Counted from the stretch's first letter, positions 1 to 7,944 are shown. The stretch: 64,000 nt of DNA from Acidimicrobiaceae bacterium (GCA_003151235.1 PLWZ01000071.1:9750-73749), one strand, 5' to 3'. Notes: a model not told the origin generated them from the letters alone. Numbers and translations: made by a program.

Positions 1-222
1 ACCACGCCGTTCGACATGGTGATGCTCAACGACCTCGATCGCTTTCACCTGGTCATCGATGTGCTCGACCGGGTGCCGGGGCTCGAGCCCGGAGCGGCGC
101 CGCTCCGCCAGCAGATGGTCGATGCCCGGCTTGACGCTCGCCGTTACGGTCGCGAGCACGGGGAGGACCCGCCCGAGATCGAGCAGTGGCGATGGGGCGG
201 GAAAGCGGCCCACCCGGACTGA
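1..222 (+). CDS. xfp: Phosphoketolase, C-terminal end (5' truncated by window)
   Basis: The frame is open from base 1 and ends at a TGA. The 73 visible residues begin TTPFDMVMLNDLDRFHL and continue with a VIDVLDRVPGL block and a REHGEDPPEIEQW tail, which is the characteristic C-terminus of xylulose-5-phosphate/fructose-6-phosphate phosphoketolase. The enzyme is thiamine-diphosphate dependent and cleaves sugar phosphates with phosphate to give acetyl phosphate, a fermentative route to ATP. The catalytic domains lie outside the window. Its place beside a dormancy-type cluster fits a role in low-oxygen carbon metabolism, but its promoter cannot be seen. Confidence 0.88.
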   Translation, partial: TTPFDMVMLNDLDRFHLVIDVLDRVPGLEPGAAPLRQQMVDARLDARRYGREHGEDPPEIEQWRWGGKAAHPD

Positions 223-335
223 GAACGGGTCGGTCGGCCCAGCGCACCCGAGGCTCGATTGGCCGACAGCTCGTCACCCGCTCGACACCCGACCCTGCTC
301 GGGCGGCCAACCTGGCCGGAATCGGCCCGGCGACA

Positions 336-351
336 GTGACATTTGGCCCTA
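336..351. promoter_or_regulatory. DevR-type palindrome upstream of the PPOX gene at 385
   Basis: On the minus strand this reads TAGGGCCAAATGTCAC, 11 of the 12 fixed positions of the window-wide consensus TAGGGNCNAANGNCCC. Its centre is about 41 bp before the ATG at 385, in the gap after the phosphoketolase gene. Confidence 0.65.
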
Positions 352-384
352 CGACCCGAACCTCGGATCGGCCATGATGGGCTC

Positions 385-867
385 ATGGCCTCACGCGACC
401 ATGGAACATCTGAGAGCGCCCACGCCGAGGGTGGGCGATCCCAGCCAGCCGACCCCGGTCAGGACCTCGAGGAGATCGGGGAAGACGAGTGCTTTGCCCT
501 CCTCGAACGTCAGAATCTGGGCCGTCTGGCCGTCGTCCGCGAGGGGCGCCCCGAGATCTTTCCCGTCAACTACGCCATGGACGGACGAACGATCACCATT
601 CGGACGGGAGGCGGAGTGAAGCTGACGTATGCCTCCCTGGCTCACGTCGCGTTCGAGGTCGAGGACATCGACCCGCTCACCCGGGAAGGGTGGGTCGTCG
701 AGGTGCGGGGCTTCGCCGAGGAAATCACCGATGCCGGCGACCGGTGGTCCGAACATGCGCGACATGCTGGCGTTACCCCGTGGGTCAAGGGACAACACGA
801 CCACTACCTCGCGATCTCGCACGCACAGGTCTCGGGTCGCAGGATCGGCCCTCCCGTCACCCCTTAG
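385..867 (+). CDS. Pyridoxamine 5'-phosphate oxidase-like (PPOX) flavin-binding protein
   Basis: A 160-residue soluble protein. After a polar N-terminus of about 35 residues comes a split-barrel PPOX domain: ECFALLERQNLGRLAVV, then GRPEIFPVNYAMDGRTI, TIRTGGGVKL and a C-terminal SGRRIGPP. Such domains bind FMN, F420 or haem, and several belong to the mycobacterial DosR regulon. The ATG at 385 is preferred over an earlier in-frame start at 343 because the palindrome at 336-351 would overlap that one. It is one of three PPOX genes here (also 3031-3675 and 13039-13488). Its stop overlaps the convergent universal-stress gene by 4 bases. The substrate cannot be told from sequence. Confidence 0.82.
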   Translation: MASRDHGTSESAHAEGGRSQPADPGQDLEEIGEDECFALLERQNLGRLAVVREGRPEIFPVNYAMDGRTITIRTGGGVKLTYASLAHVAFEVEDIDPLTREGWVVEVRGFAEEITDAGDRWSEHARHAGVTPWVKGQHDHYLAISHAQVSGRRIGPPVTP

Positions 868-1289
868 CGGTTCCCCGTCTCTCCGTTGGGCACGATCACG
901 ATTGGGATGGTGGTGTGCTCGGCCAGCTCGTGGCTGGTCGACCCGAGCGGGAGTCCGACATGGTTCCCTTGCCCGCGCGAGCCGACCACAACCAGGTCGG
1001 CGGAGATCGGAGGTTCGCCAGCTCGTAGGAGTACTGAGCATGGGTCACCGTTGTCCACGTGCCACCTGGCCCGGCCCGGATCGAATCCGGTCTCGCTCGT
1101 GAGCACCCAGACCGTCTCTTCGAGGTCGAGGACCGCCTGTGGTTCGTCGATGTGCTCGAGCAGGCCGGTCGCATGAACGAACACCAGGTCGGCGCCGAGC
1201 TGATTGGCTAGCTCGAGGGCGCAGCGCGCCGCAGCCTGCGCGTCGGGCGATCCGTCGAATCCCACCGCGATGGTCTGAATCGGGGTCAT
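864..1289 (-). CDS. Universal stress protein (UspA family), single domain
   Basis: A 141-residue UspA-fold protein. It has the N-terminal strand TIAVGFDGSPDAQAAARCAL and the ATP-binding signature near the C-terminus, GSRGQGNHVGLPLGSTS followed by a HTTIPIVIVP strand. The G-2x-G-9x-G-[ST] pattern indicates an ATP-binding subtype. It is the last gene of a minus-strand run: its ATG overlaps the stop of the deacetylase-family gene by one base (TGATG), so the two are almost certainly translationally coupled. Universal stress proteins are abundant in actinobacterial hypoxia regulons, and this is one of three in the window. Confidence 0.88.
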   Translation of the reverse strand: MTPIQTIAVGFDGSPDAQAAARCALELANQLGADLVFVHATGLLEHIDEPQAVLDLEETVWVLTSETGFDPGRARWHVDNGDPCSVLLRAGEPPISADLVVVGSRGQGNHVGLPLGSTSHELAEHTTIPIVIVPNGETGNR

Positions 1290-2332
1290 CAGAGAAGGCC
1301 GCCCGGTGGCAGGACCAGGTCGGCCCGGCCCAGCGCGTCCGCTCGCTCGGCCTTGGCCTGAGAGACCATCTCGGCTCCGATGCCACCCGAAGTCGTGTCC
1401 TCTGCCTCGTAGGATGTGCCGAGCAACGCGCCCAGGGTGGCGGTTACCGATGCCTGCAACGCAACCAAGTCGTAGCCACCCTCGAGGAACATGACGAGCC
1501 GTCCGGGTCGAGGCGCGAAGCCGGCCACCGCTCGGGCCAGGTCGGCGAAGTCGCCGCTCGACAACGCGAGATCGGCCATTGGATCGGCGCGATGGGCATC
1601 GAAACCGGCAGACACCAACACCCAGGTCGGAGCAAAGCTGTCGATCACCGGGAAGGCCACCTCGTCGATGGCTCGTCGGACGATGTCACCAGTGGCCCCG
1701 GGGGGGAGTGGCACATTGACGGTGTGCCCTCGGGAATGTGGGCCACCGATCTCGCGTGCCTTTCCGCTTCCAGGGAAGAGCGGCCACTGATGCGTCGACA
1801 CATAGAGGACGTTGGGGTCGTCCCAGAAGATCTCCTGGGTGCCGTTGCCGTGGTGGACGTCCCAGTCGACGATGAGGACGCGCTCGCCCTCCGAGACCAG
1901 CGCAGCGGCTGCTACGGCAATGTTGTTCAGGAGGCAGAATCCCATCGCACGGTCGCGGAGCGCATGGTGACCTGGTGGACGGGCCGCGACGAACGCCACG
2001 CCGTCGTTGTGCTGTCGCAATGCGTCAATCGCCGCGAGCCCCGCTCCAGCCGCCGATCGAGCGGCGAGCCAGGAATCCTCTGTGGCGTAGGTGTCGGGGT
2101 CGATGTCTCCGCCACCGGCTTCGCAGAAGGCGGTCAGCTCGTCGAGGTAGCTGGCGCTGTGAACCCGAGTGAGCTGCTGACGTTCGGCGGGACTCCCATG
2201 CACGGTCTGGAGATCGGTGCCGAGGTGCAGGTCGTCGATGCCGGCCATCACCGCGCGAATCCGAGTGGGACCCTCGGGGTGGCCGGCCCGATGATGCTCG
2301 GACCCACCGACTGGACCGCTCACGATCAGCAT
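1289..2332 (-). CDS. Histone deacetylase family protein (AcuC-like)
   Basis: A 347-residue zinc-dependent deacetylase-fold protein. The active-site blocks are intact: AARPPGHHALRDRAMGFC, followed by LLNNIAVAA; the zinc-ligand strand VDWDVHHGNGTQEIF; STHQWPLFPGSG; and a C-terminal LEGGYDL loop. Bacterial members include AcuC, which deacetylates acyl-CoA synthetase, and acetylpolyamine or other amide hydrolases; sequence alone does not separate these. It overlaps the upstream GNAT acetyltransferase by 7 bases and the downstream Usp by 1, so acetyltransferase and deacetylase are co-expressed. This suggests reversible lysine acetylation, which is inference. Confidence 0.87.
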   Translation of the reverse strand: MLIVSGPVGGSEHHRAGHPEGPTRIRAVMAGIDDLHLGTDLQTVHGSPAERQQLTRVHSASYLDELTAFCEAGGGDIDPDTYATEDSWLAARSAAGAGLAAIDALRQHNDGVAFVAARPPGHHALRDRAMGFCLLNNIAVAAAALVSEGERVLIVDWDVHHGNGTQEIFWDDPNVLYVSTHQWPLFPGSGKAREIGGPHSRGHTVNVPLPPGATGDIVRRAIDEVAFPVIDSFAPTWVLVSAGFDAHRADPMADLALSSGDFADLARAVAGFAPRPGRLVMFLEGGYDLVALQASVTATLGALLGTSYEAEDTTSGGIGAEMVSQAKAERADALGRADLVLPPGGLL

Positions 2333-2976
2333 ACCGGCTTTTTCGGTTCGCCGGTCCCGTTCGGACCTCGGGCTATGCGTTCCGGACGGCAGGAGCTGGG
2401 ATCGATCAAGAACCGAACCTCAACGATCCCGTCCTCGGTGTTGGTGTGGACATCAAATCGTGACCCGAGAAAGACGTGCAACATCTCTCGATTCTCGGTC
2501 AGCGTGGATGCCACGAACGTGGTGATTCCACGGACCCATGCGGCCTCTGCGAGTAGCTCCAACAGTAACGTGGCGATGCCATGATGCTGGAAGTGGTCGG
2601 CCACGACAAAAGCCACTTCGGCCTCCGGAGTACCCGGAAGCCGGTCATATCTGGCGATTGCGACCATGCGGGCGTCGACCTCGACGATGAGTGCCAGCCG
2701 GTCGACGTAGTCAACGCACGTGAACCGCGTGACCTCGGCCTCCGAGAGTTTCGGATGGACCGAGAAGAATCGTCGGTATACCGAACGCGAGGTAAGACTC
2801 GAGTGAAAGGTCACCAATCGGGAGGCATCATCAGGTCGAATCGGCCGAACATGCACGGTTGTTCCCAACATCGTTGTGACGTCGCACTCCAACTCAGCGG
2901 GATAGCAAGGGGACGCTGGACCCGCTGACGAGATCCCCAAACCCGGATCTGCCTGCTCGAATTCCGTCACTCTCAC
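2326..2976 (-). CDS. GNAT family N-acetyltransferase
   Basis: A 216-residue GNAT protein. The domain starts near residue 40 (TVHVRPIRPDDASRLVTFH). The acetyl-CoA-binding motif A is EVAFVVADHFQHHGIATLLL, with the usual R/Q-x-x-G position read as QHHGIA. It is clearly related to the N-terminal GNAT domain of the acyl-CoA synthetase at 40008-42749 (shared RPIRP, VAD, HGIATLL), a group that includes protein lysine acetyltransferases. The start is a GTG at 2976; a second GTG at 2970 or ATG at 2871 are alternatives. No palindrome lies directly upstream, but the 54-base gap to the preceding gene suggests read-through from the palindrome at 3729. No separate nucleotide-binding regulatory domain is present. 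Confidence 0.83.
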   Translation of the reverse strand: MRVTEFEQADPGLGISSAGPASPCYPAELECDVTTMLGTTVHVRPIRPDDASRLVTFHSSLTSRSVYRRFFSVHPKLSEAEVTRFTCVDYVDRLALIVEVDARMVAIARYDRLPGTPEAEVAFVVADHFQHHGIATLLLELLAEAAWVRGITTFVASTLTENREMLHVFLGSRFDVHTNTEDGIVEVRFLIDPSSCRPERIARGPNGTGEPKKPVC

Positions 2977-3030
2977 TCTCCGCTCTGTGAAGTATGTGTT
3001 GTTGGGTCAGCCAAGCCGCTGCGAAGGCCA

Positions 3031-3675
3031 TCACAGACGTCGAATGCGGCGACCGGTCACGTCATCGGGGACGATGCGAACGTAGACGTCTCGGTCTCCA
3101 CCCGCCCATGGCGCCACCCCCGCTTCCATGGCCACCTGGCGCTCGGCTGGATCGGAGATCACGTGGGCTTGGCCACTGAACAGGACGCTCCAGCCCTCGC
3201 ATAGCGCCTCGTCGATGTGATCCACCTCGAAGGAGATGGGTCCGTCGTCGAGGGACTGCAGGAGCGCCGCCGACGGCGCAGTGCGGAAGACAACGTCGCC
3301 GTCGAGCACACGAAAGTTGACCGGGATGGCGATGGGACCTCGAGGCTCGTGGAACGCCACCCTTCCCACCCCTCCCGGGCTGACCAGAGCCTCACAGCCC
3401 TCGCGGTCGAGTGGGTCGAGTGCTGGCCGCGATGAGGGGGTGGTCCGTCCCGGCGGAGCCAAGACGCCGCCGCCCGAGAGGACCTCTACGGTCGTCTCCA
3501 GAGCGGCTGCCAACCGCCAGAGCGCAGAACGAGAGAGCTGAGGGGAGGGGCTCTGTTCGAGCGACTCCAGATAGGAGGGGACCATGCCGGCGCGCGTCGC
3601 CACTGTTTCTGAGGTCAATCCGAGCTCTGCCCGCCGCTCGGCGACCCGGCGACCCAGGTCTCCAACGTTGCTCAC
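3031..3675 (-). CDS. XRE-type HTH fused to a PPOX-like domain
   Basis: A 214-residue two-domain protein. Residues about 5-65 form a lambda-repressor-like helix-turn-helix (LGRRVAERRAELGLTSETVA, then VPSYLESLEQ and LSRSALWRLAAALETTVEVL). Residues about 90-214 form a PPOX split barrel (LVSPGGVGRVAFHEPRGPI, IPVNFRVLDGDVVFRT, C-terminal VTGRRIRRL). A DNA-binding domain joined to a flavin/cofactor-binding barrel suggests a redox- or cofactor-responsive regulator, an inference. It is the first gene of a probable operon with GNAT, deacetylase and Usp genes and has a palindrome about 60 bp upstream. Confidence 0.82.
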   Translation of the reverse strand: MSNVGDLGRRVAERRAELGLTSETVATRAGMVPSYLESLEQSPSPQLSRSALWRLAAALETTVEVLSGGGVLAPPGRTTPSSRPALDPLDREGCEALVSPGGVGRVAFHEPRGPIAIPVNFRVLDGDVVFRTAPSAALLQSLDDGPISFEVDHIDEALCEGWSVLFSGQAHVISDPAERQVAMEAGVAPWAGGDRDVYVRIVPDDVTGRRIRRL

Positions 3676-3728
3676 CGGCCCTCCTCTCCGTGCTCATCTC
3701 CAGGGTGACCGACGGGTGTCGGTGACGC

Positions 3729-3744
3729 CAGGGCCATTTGACCC
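3729..3744. promoter_or_regulatory. DevR-type palindrome upstream of the HTH-PPOX operon
   Basis: Plus strand CAGGGCCATTTGACCC, with symmetric GGGCC and GACCC arms. It is centred about 61 bp before the minus-strand start at 3675 and would drive the four-gene operon down to 864. Confidence 0.6.
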
Positions 3745-3878
3745 ATTACGTCCGCGGGTGGGATCCGCACCGGGTCCGGTCCACGCCGGTCGACCGGATC
3801 GAAGCGACAGCGTCCGGAGACAACCGGCTTGGGCCTTCGAAGCAGGCTGCCCTGAGGCGCCAACCGGTATCCCTGTTT

Positions 3879-3894
3879 GAGCCCTTCGCCCCTA
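3879..3894. promoter_or_regulatory. DevR-type palindrome upstream of the gene at 3932
   Basis: Minus strand TAGGGGCGAAGGGCTC, 11 of 12 consensus positions, centred about 45 bp before the ATG at 3932. Confidence 0.58.
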
Positions 3895-3931
3895 GCGGGG
3901 CGGCCTCCTCGGGCGCGACATTGAGACCACC

Positions 3932-4273
3932 ATGTCCATCTACGCGGTATTGCTCGACACGGTGCTCCATGAGCGCCAGCAACAGGGACCGGTGCTGGCG
4001 CCGGGAGAGCGACTGGCTGCACTGCTTCGGTGCAGAAGTCAACTCGAGGCGAGCACATACGCAAGCCGGGGGTCTGACGGAGTCGCAACCGCGGTGGCCG
4101 ATCAGCTGGCGTACGACGTCGCCCTCATCGAGTTCGCTCGAGGCCTTGGGATAGACCCAGACCCGCGCCGCTTCGACCCGCCACAGCTCGAGAGGCACCG
4201 GCTCGAAGAAGCACTCGTCTTGCGGGGGATTGCGTTGTACGGCCCCGGCGAGCTGGACTCGTCCAGTTCCTGA
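3932..4273 (+). CDS. Small hypothetical protein
   Basis: A 113-residue, probably soluble and mostly helical protein that I do not recognise. It begins MSIYAVLLDTVLHERQQQ, carries an LAPGERLAALLRCRSQLEA helix and a VADQLAYDVALIEFARGLGI helix, and ends in a serine-rich tail. Support for its being real comes from codon use, the operator-like palindrome about 45 bp upstream, and its position just before the two-component genes, where it converges with the regulator. No catalytic motif, membrane segment or signal peptide is visible. Confidence 0.68.
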   Translation: MSIYAVLLDTVLHERQQQGPVLAPGERLAALLRCRSQLEASTYASRGSDGVATAVADQLAYDVALIEFARGLGIDPDPRRFDPPQLERHRLEEALVLRGIALYGPGELDSSSS

Positions 4274-4290
4274 CGTGCTGAGGCGCTTAT

Positions 4291-4962
4291 TCAGGTTCCC
4301 GTTGCGTCGCGGCGATCTGCTTGTGCCGACCGCTCCTCGAGACGGGCCGCATAGGTCGCTGCCTGGGTGCGCCGTTCCATTCCGAGCTTGGCCAGGAGGT
4401 TGGATACGTAGTTCTTCACCGTCTTCTCGGCCAGGTAGAGCTCGGCCGCAATTTGGCGGTTGGTCTGCCCCTCTGCGATGAGATCGAGGATTCGTCGCTC
4501 TTGGGGAGTGAGGCTGGCCAGTCGGGGGTCTACTTCATCACGACTGCGAAGCTGCTCCAACACCCGCTTGGTGACCGCAGGATCGAGCAGCGATTGGCCG
4601 GCACCGGCGCGCCGGATGCTGTCCACGAGATCTGTGCCCCGAACCTGTTTCAAGACATAGCCGGCCGCACCGGCCATGATCGCAGCAGTGAGCGCTTCGT
4701 CGTCGGCATAAGACGTCAGCATCACGCAGGCGATTTTCGGAAAGCCCGATCGAATTTCTCGACACACCTCGATGCCGCTGCCGTCCGGGAGCCGGACATC
4801 GAGGATGGCCACGTCGGGGAGAGTGGGGGGAATACGGGCCAGCGCGTCTGCGGCGGTGGCTGCTTCACCGACGACGACCAGATCGTCCTCAGCTTCGAGC
4901 AATGCTCGGAGGCCGGAGCGGACCACTTCGTGGTCGTCGAGGAGGAAGACGCGTAGGACCAT
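4291..4962 (-). CDS. devR: DevR/DosR-like response regulator (NarL/LuxR family)
   Basis: A 223-residue regulator. The receiver domain starts VLRVFLLDDHEVVRSGLRAL, has acidic residues D9-D10, the phosphoacceptor D55 in AILDVRLPDGSG and the conserved Lys in GYVLKQVRG. The C-terminal LuxR helix-turn-helix reads LTPQERRILDLIAEGQTNRQ followed by LAEKTVKNYVSNLLAKLGME and RRTQAA. From memory this recognition region is almost identical to M. tuberculosis DosR, whose DNA-contacting Lys/Lys/Asn lie in EKTVKNYVS. The ATG at 4962 was chosen because it starts the receiver domain; a longer frame to 5058 adds non-homologous residues and runs into the divergent promoter. The cognate kinase gene is divergent. 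It probably binds the palindromes described throughout this window. Confidence 0.93.
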   Translation of the reverse strand: MVLRVFLLDDHEVVRSGLRALLEAEDDLVVVGEAATAADALARIPPTLPDVAILDVRLPDGSGIEVCREIRSGFPKIACVMLTSYADDEALTAAIMAGAAGYVLKQVRGTDLVDSIRRAGAGQSLLDPAVTKRVLEQLRSRDEVDPRLASLTPQERRILDLIAEGQTNRQIAAELYLAEKTVKNYVSNLLAKLGMERRTQAATYAARLEERSAQADRRDATGT

Positions 4963-5033
4963 GCACCATCCTCCCAAGTGACAGGGGCCCCCGGCAATCA
5001 TGGTGAACAGACGGTGTCCATTCTCCTGGTGGA

Positions 5034-5049
5034 TAGGCCCTTTTGGGTC
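5034..5049. promoter_or_regulatory. Weak palindrome between the divergent regulator and kinase genes
   Basis: The intergenic sequence TAGGCCCTTTTGGGTC is an inverted repeat but keeps only about 7 of the 12 fixed consensus positions. Autoregulation is therefore possible but not well supported by sequence. Confidence 0.28.
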
Positions 5050-5094
5050 GGCGTGCATTGAGGGAATCCACCGCGCCAGATACGCTCCTCAGCA

Positions 5095-6228
5095 GTGCCG
5101 TACCGGTCCATCGAAGATCCGGCCAAGCTCCGTCGGGTGCTTGAAGCCACACTCCTGCTCGAGGCAGATCTGGAGCTTCCGGCGCTGCTGCGCCACCTCA
5201 TCGAGGAGGCCTGCTCGATGACGGGCGCTCGGTACGGTGCGCTCGGCGTCCTCAACGGCGACCGCACGGCGCTGGCCGAATTCCTGACGGTGGGGCTCGA
5301 GGAAGACGAGGAGAAGCGAATCGGCGCCCGCCCGACCGGTCGAGGAGTCCTGGGCCTGCTCATTGTGGACCCCAGGCCGCTGCGACTACCCGATATCGGC
5401 TCCCACCCGGACAGCTACGGGTTCCCGCCCAACCACCCTCCGATGACCTCGTTTCTGGGTGTGCCGATCAAGGTGCGCGGCGATGTCTACGGGAACCTCT
5501 ACCTGACCGAAAAGATCGGCTGGTCCGAGTTCACCAAGGACGATGAGGCGTTGGTCTCGGCCCTTGCCATCGCCGCCGGCATCGCCATCGAGAACGCCCG
5601 CCTCCACCAGCGCGTTGGCGAGGTCGCCGTCTACGAGGATCGGGACCGACTGGCCCGAGACCTCCACGACACGGTCATCCAACGGCTGTTCGCGGTGGGC
5701 CTTTCGCTCCAAAGCATGGCCGGAGCCGCATCAGGGACCGCCATGGCCGAGCGGCTGGCCATGGCGATCACTGACATCGATGACACGATCCGCCAGGTCA
5801 GAGCCAGCATCTTCGAGCTCGGCTCTCACACCCCCGGTGTCCGAGCTAGTGCTCTGGCACTTGTTCGTGAGCTCGCTCCGGTAGTCGGCTTCAACATCCC
5901 GGTCTCCTTCGTGGGTCCGCTCGACTCGGTGGTCCCCGAGCAGGTGGCGGAGCATCTGTTGGCTACTCTCCGAGAGGCGATCACCAACATTGCCCGCCAT
6001 GCCCGTGCATCCGAAGCCACGGTGGCCCTCAGCGTGGCCGGCGGTCTGTGCCGTCTTCAGGTCACCGACAATGGTCGCGGTTTTGACCACGAGCAGGCAT
6101 CCGACGGCGGTCTCGGCCTCGTCAACATGCGGCGCCGAGCGGAGAAGCTCCACGGGAAATTGACGGTCGAAAGCATTGAGACGGGTGGGACGAGGATCGA
6201 ATGGGAGGTCCCAACCGATCACTGGTGA
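5095..6228 (+). CDS. devS: DevS/DosS-like GAF sensor histidine kinase
   Basis: A 377-residue cytoplasmic kinase starting at GTG 5095. Residues about 20-172 form one GAF domain with the DosS-type block DIGSHPDSYGFPPNHPPM, then FLGVPIKVRGDVYGNLYLTE. His104 and His114 lie where mycobacterial DosS/DosT GAF-A carries its haem ligand, so haem binding is plausible. The HisKA_3 dimerisation motif is DRDRLARDLHDTVIQRLFAV with phosphoacceptor His191, followed by an HATPase_c domain (REAITNIARHA, TDNGRGFD, GGLGLVNMRRRAE). Mycobacterial DosS has two GAF domains and about 578 residues; this protein has one. It is divergent from its probable partner regulator. The signal could be O2, NO, CO or redox state; sequence alone does not decide. 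Confidence 0.9.
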   Translation: MPYRSIEDPAKLRRVLEATLLLEADLELPALLRHLIEEACSMTGARYGALGVLNGDRTALAEFLTVGLEEDEEKRIGARPTGRGVLGLLIVDPRPLRLPDIGSHPDSYGFPPNHPPMTSFLGVPIKVRGDVYGNLYLTEKIGWSEFTKDDEALVSALAIAAGIAIENARLHQRVGEVAVYEDRDRLARDLHDTVIQRLFAVGLSLQSMAGAASGTAMAERLAMAITDIDDTIRQVRASIFELGSHTPGVRASALALVRELAPVVGFNIPVSFVGPLDSVVPEQVAEHLLATLREAITNIARHARASEATVALSVAGGLCRLQVTDNGRGFDHEQASDGGLGLVNMRRRAEKLHGKLTVESIETGGTRIEWEVPTDHW

Positions 6229-6900
6229 GTGACTTGCTGGCATGCCGTGTGATTCGGTTCCGCGTTTAGTTGCACGTTTGTAAGTGAGCGAAACCACCAC
6301 CCGCCTATCAGGCGATCGGGTCATCCAGCTGAGCCGTTGCACTTCCGAGCGACGCAGAAGTCTCCGCGGACGACACGCCGCGGTCAGGGGCGACGGTCAC
6401 CCGGTTCGCGCTTGGGGCTCGGGACGACCGGCCGGCGCGTAGACCTCCGATCCGTCAACCGTTTCCTTGGTTTGCCTCAGCCGAACGAGTTGGTCCAAAA
6501 CCTCCCGGTGACCGTTCGAGACGTCGACCGCCCGCTTCTCAGCGTCTCTGAGCTGTCGTGACGCCTCACCGCCGGTGCCCGCCTGTGTCTGCTCGGCAAA
6601 GGGTCGGCTGGACAGCCAGTCGGGTTCGTTTCCCCCATTGAAGGCAGGTTGATTGCGATCTGCGGATGCCCAACTCGTCAACACCGCTCGGGCGCTGAGG
6701 TCGGGGACCCGTCGCAATGACCGAGCCCACTGCACCTCCGCGTGGCGATCCCATGGCCCTGGCAGCGATCGGCCGCGACAAGGTCGAAGCCCGCGACCGG
6801 TCGGTTGGCTTCAAAAGGCAGCATCGCTGCGCGGCCCCTCGACGCGGGTGACCAAGCGAGCCAGTCAACGCTCGTCGAGCAGTCGCGGTCGAGGGGCGAG
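6229..6900. other. Intergenic region with no convincing gene
   Basis: A 670-base stretch between the kinase stop and the convergent alcohol dehydrogenase gene. A short hairpin (CGCCT-ATC-AGGCG, about 6302-6314) could end kinase transcription. A minus-strand frame at 6397-6735 contains a plausible helical stretch (LRDAEKRAVDVSNGHREVLD) but has no clear start or family. A palindrome-like sequence CAGGGGCGACGGTCAC at 6385-6400 has no gene clearly downstream on either side. Confidence 0.4.
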
Positions 6901-7944
6901 CTACCGGGTCAGCACGACCTTGAGCGCGCCGGTGTCAGACGCCCGGGCAAAGACATCGTAGGCCTCCAGCATTTGGCTCATCGGGAAGTGATGGCTGACG
7001 AACTGCTTGGCATCCACCTGATGGGACCCGACCAGTCGAAGGAGGGTTGGCGTCGAGTAGGTGTCGACGAGTCCGGTCGTGACTGTGACATCTCGAGTCC
7101 AGAGCGATTCGAGATGGAGCGTGGCCGGGTGACCATGGACACCGATGTTCGCTACGTGGCCCCCCGGACGCACCAGCTCTGTGCAGAGTTCGAAACTCTC
7201 GGGGACACCAACTGCTTCGATGCTCACATCGGCACCCAGCCCATCCGTCAGCGCCCGTACGACTGCGACGGCATCCTCCCTGCCGTTGTTCACGGTGACG
7301 TCGGCTCCGAACTGCTTCGCTGCCTCCAAGCGCGCATCAGCCAGGTCGATCGCCACGATGTGGCTTGGCGAGAAGAACTTGGCGCTGAGCATCGCCGCCA
7401 GTCCGATCGGCCCCGCGCCCACGATGGCGACGGTGTCACCGGGCTGGATCTTCCCGTTCAGTACCCCGACCTCATAGGCGGTCGGCATGATGTCGGCCAG
7501 CATCAGGACCTCTTCGTCGCTGGCTCCATCGGGCACCCGGTAGGTGGAGGTATCGGCAAAGGGCACCCGAACCAGCTCCGCTTGCGTGCCGTCGATGAGG
7601 TGCCCGAGGATCCACCCACCTCCGCCGAGGCATTGGCCATAGCGGCCATCGCGACAGAAGCGGCATCGACCGCACGCCGAGATACACGAAACCAGGACTC
7701 GGTCGCCCACCGCCACGGACTTGACCCCTGAACCGATCTTGGTGACGGTGCCGACCGCCTCGTGGCCGAGGATCCGCCCGGACCCGGTCTCGGGCACGTC
7801 GCCCTTCAAGATGTGCAGGTCCGTTCCGCAGATCGTCGTGGCATCGACCCGGACAATGGCATCGCTGTCGTCCTGGATGACCGGATCGGGCACGTCTTTC
7901 CAACTCTTCGATCCTGGCCCCTCGTATACGAGCGCCTTCATCAT
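6901..7944 (-). CDS. Zinc-dependent alcohol dehydrogenase (MDR family)
   Basis: A 347-residue medium-chain dehydrogenase. Catalytic zinc ligands appear as TICGTDLHILKGD and GRILGHEAVG, the structural-zinc cysteines as CGRCRFCRDGRYGQC, and the Rossmann nucleotide motif as VAIVGAGPIGLAAM. The gene probably starts at one of two adjacent ATG codons (7944 or 7941), which follow an AGGAGG ribosome site; an upstream in-frame start at 8004 would overlap the palindrome. The likely reaction is NAD(P)-dependent interconversion of an alcohol and aldehyde. Under a hypoxia-type operator it would suit reoxidation of NADH by reducing acetaldehyde or another carbonyl, which is inference. A second MDR dehydrogenase lies at 24557-25582. 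Confidence 0.9.
   Translation of the reverse strand: MMKALVYEGPGSKSWKDVPDPVIQDDSDAIVRVDATTICGTDLHILKGDVPETGSGRILGHEAVGTVTKIGSGVKSVAVGDRVLVSCISACGRCRFCRDGRYGQCLGGGGWILGHLIDGTQAELVRVPFADTSTYRVPDGASDEEVLMLADIMPTAYEVGVLNGKIQPGDTVAIVGAGPIGLAAMLSAKFFSPSHIVAIDLADARLEAAKQFGADVTVNNGREDAVAVVRALTDGLGADVSIEAVGVPESFELCTELVRPGGHVANIGVHGHPATLHLESLWTRDVTVTTGLVDTYSTPTLLRLVGSHQVDAKQFVSHHFPMSQMLEAYDVFARASDTGALKVVLTR

Noticed and set aside
1139-2584. Plus-strand open frame of 481 codons
   Set aside because: Antisense to the deacetylase and GNAT genes, with no protein family and skewed composition.
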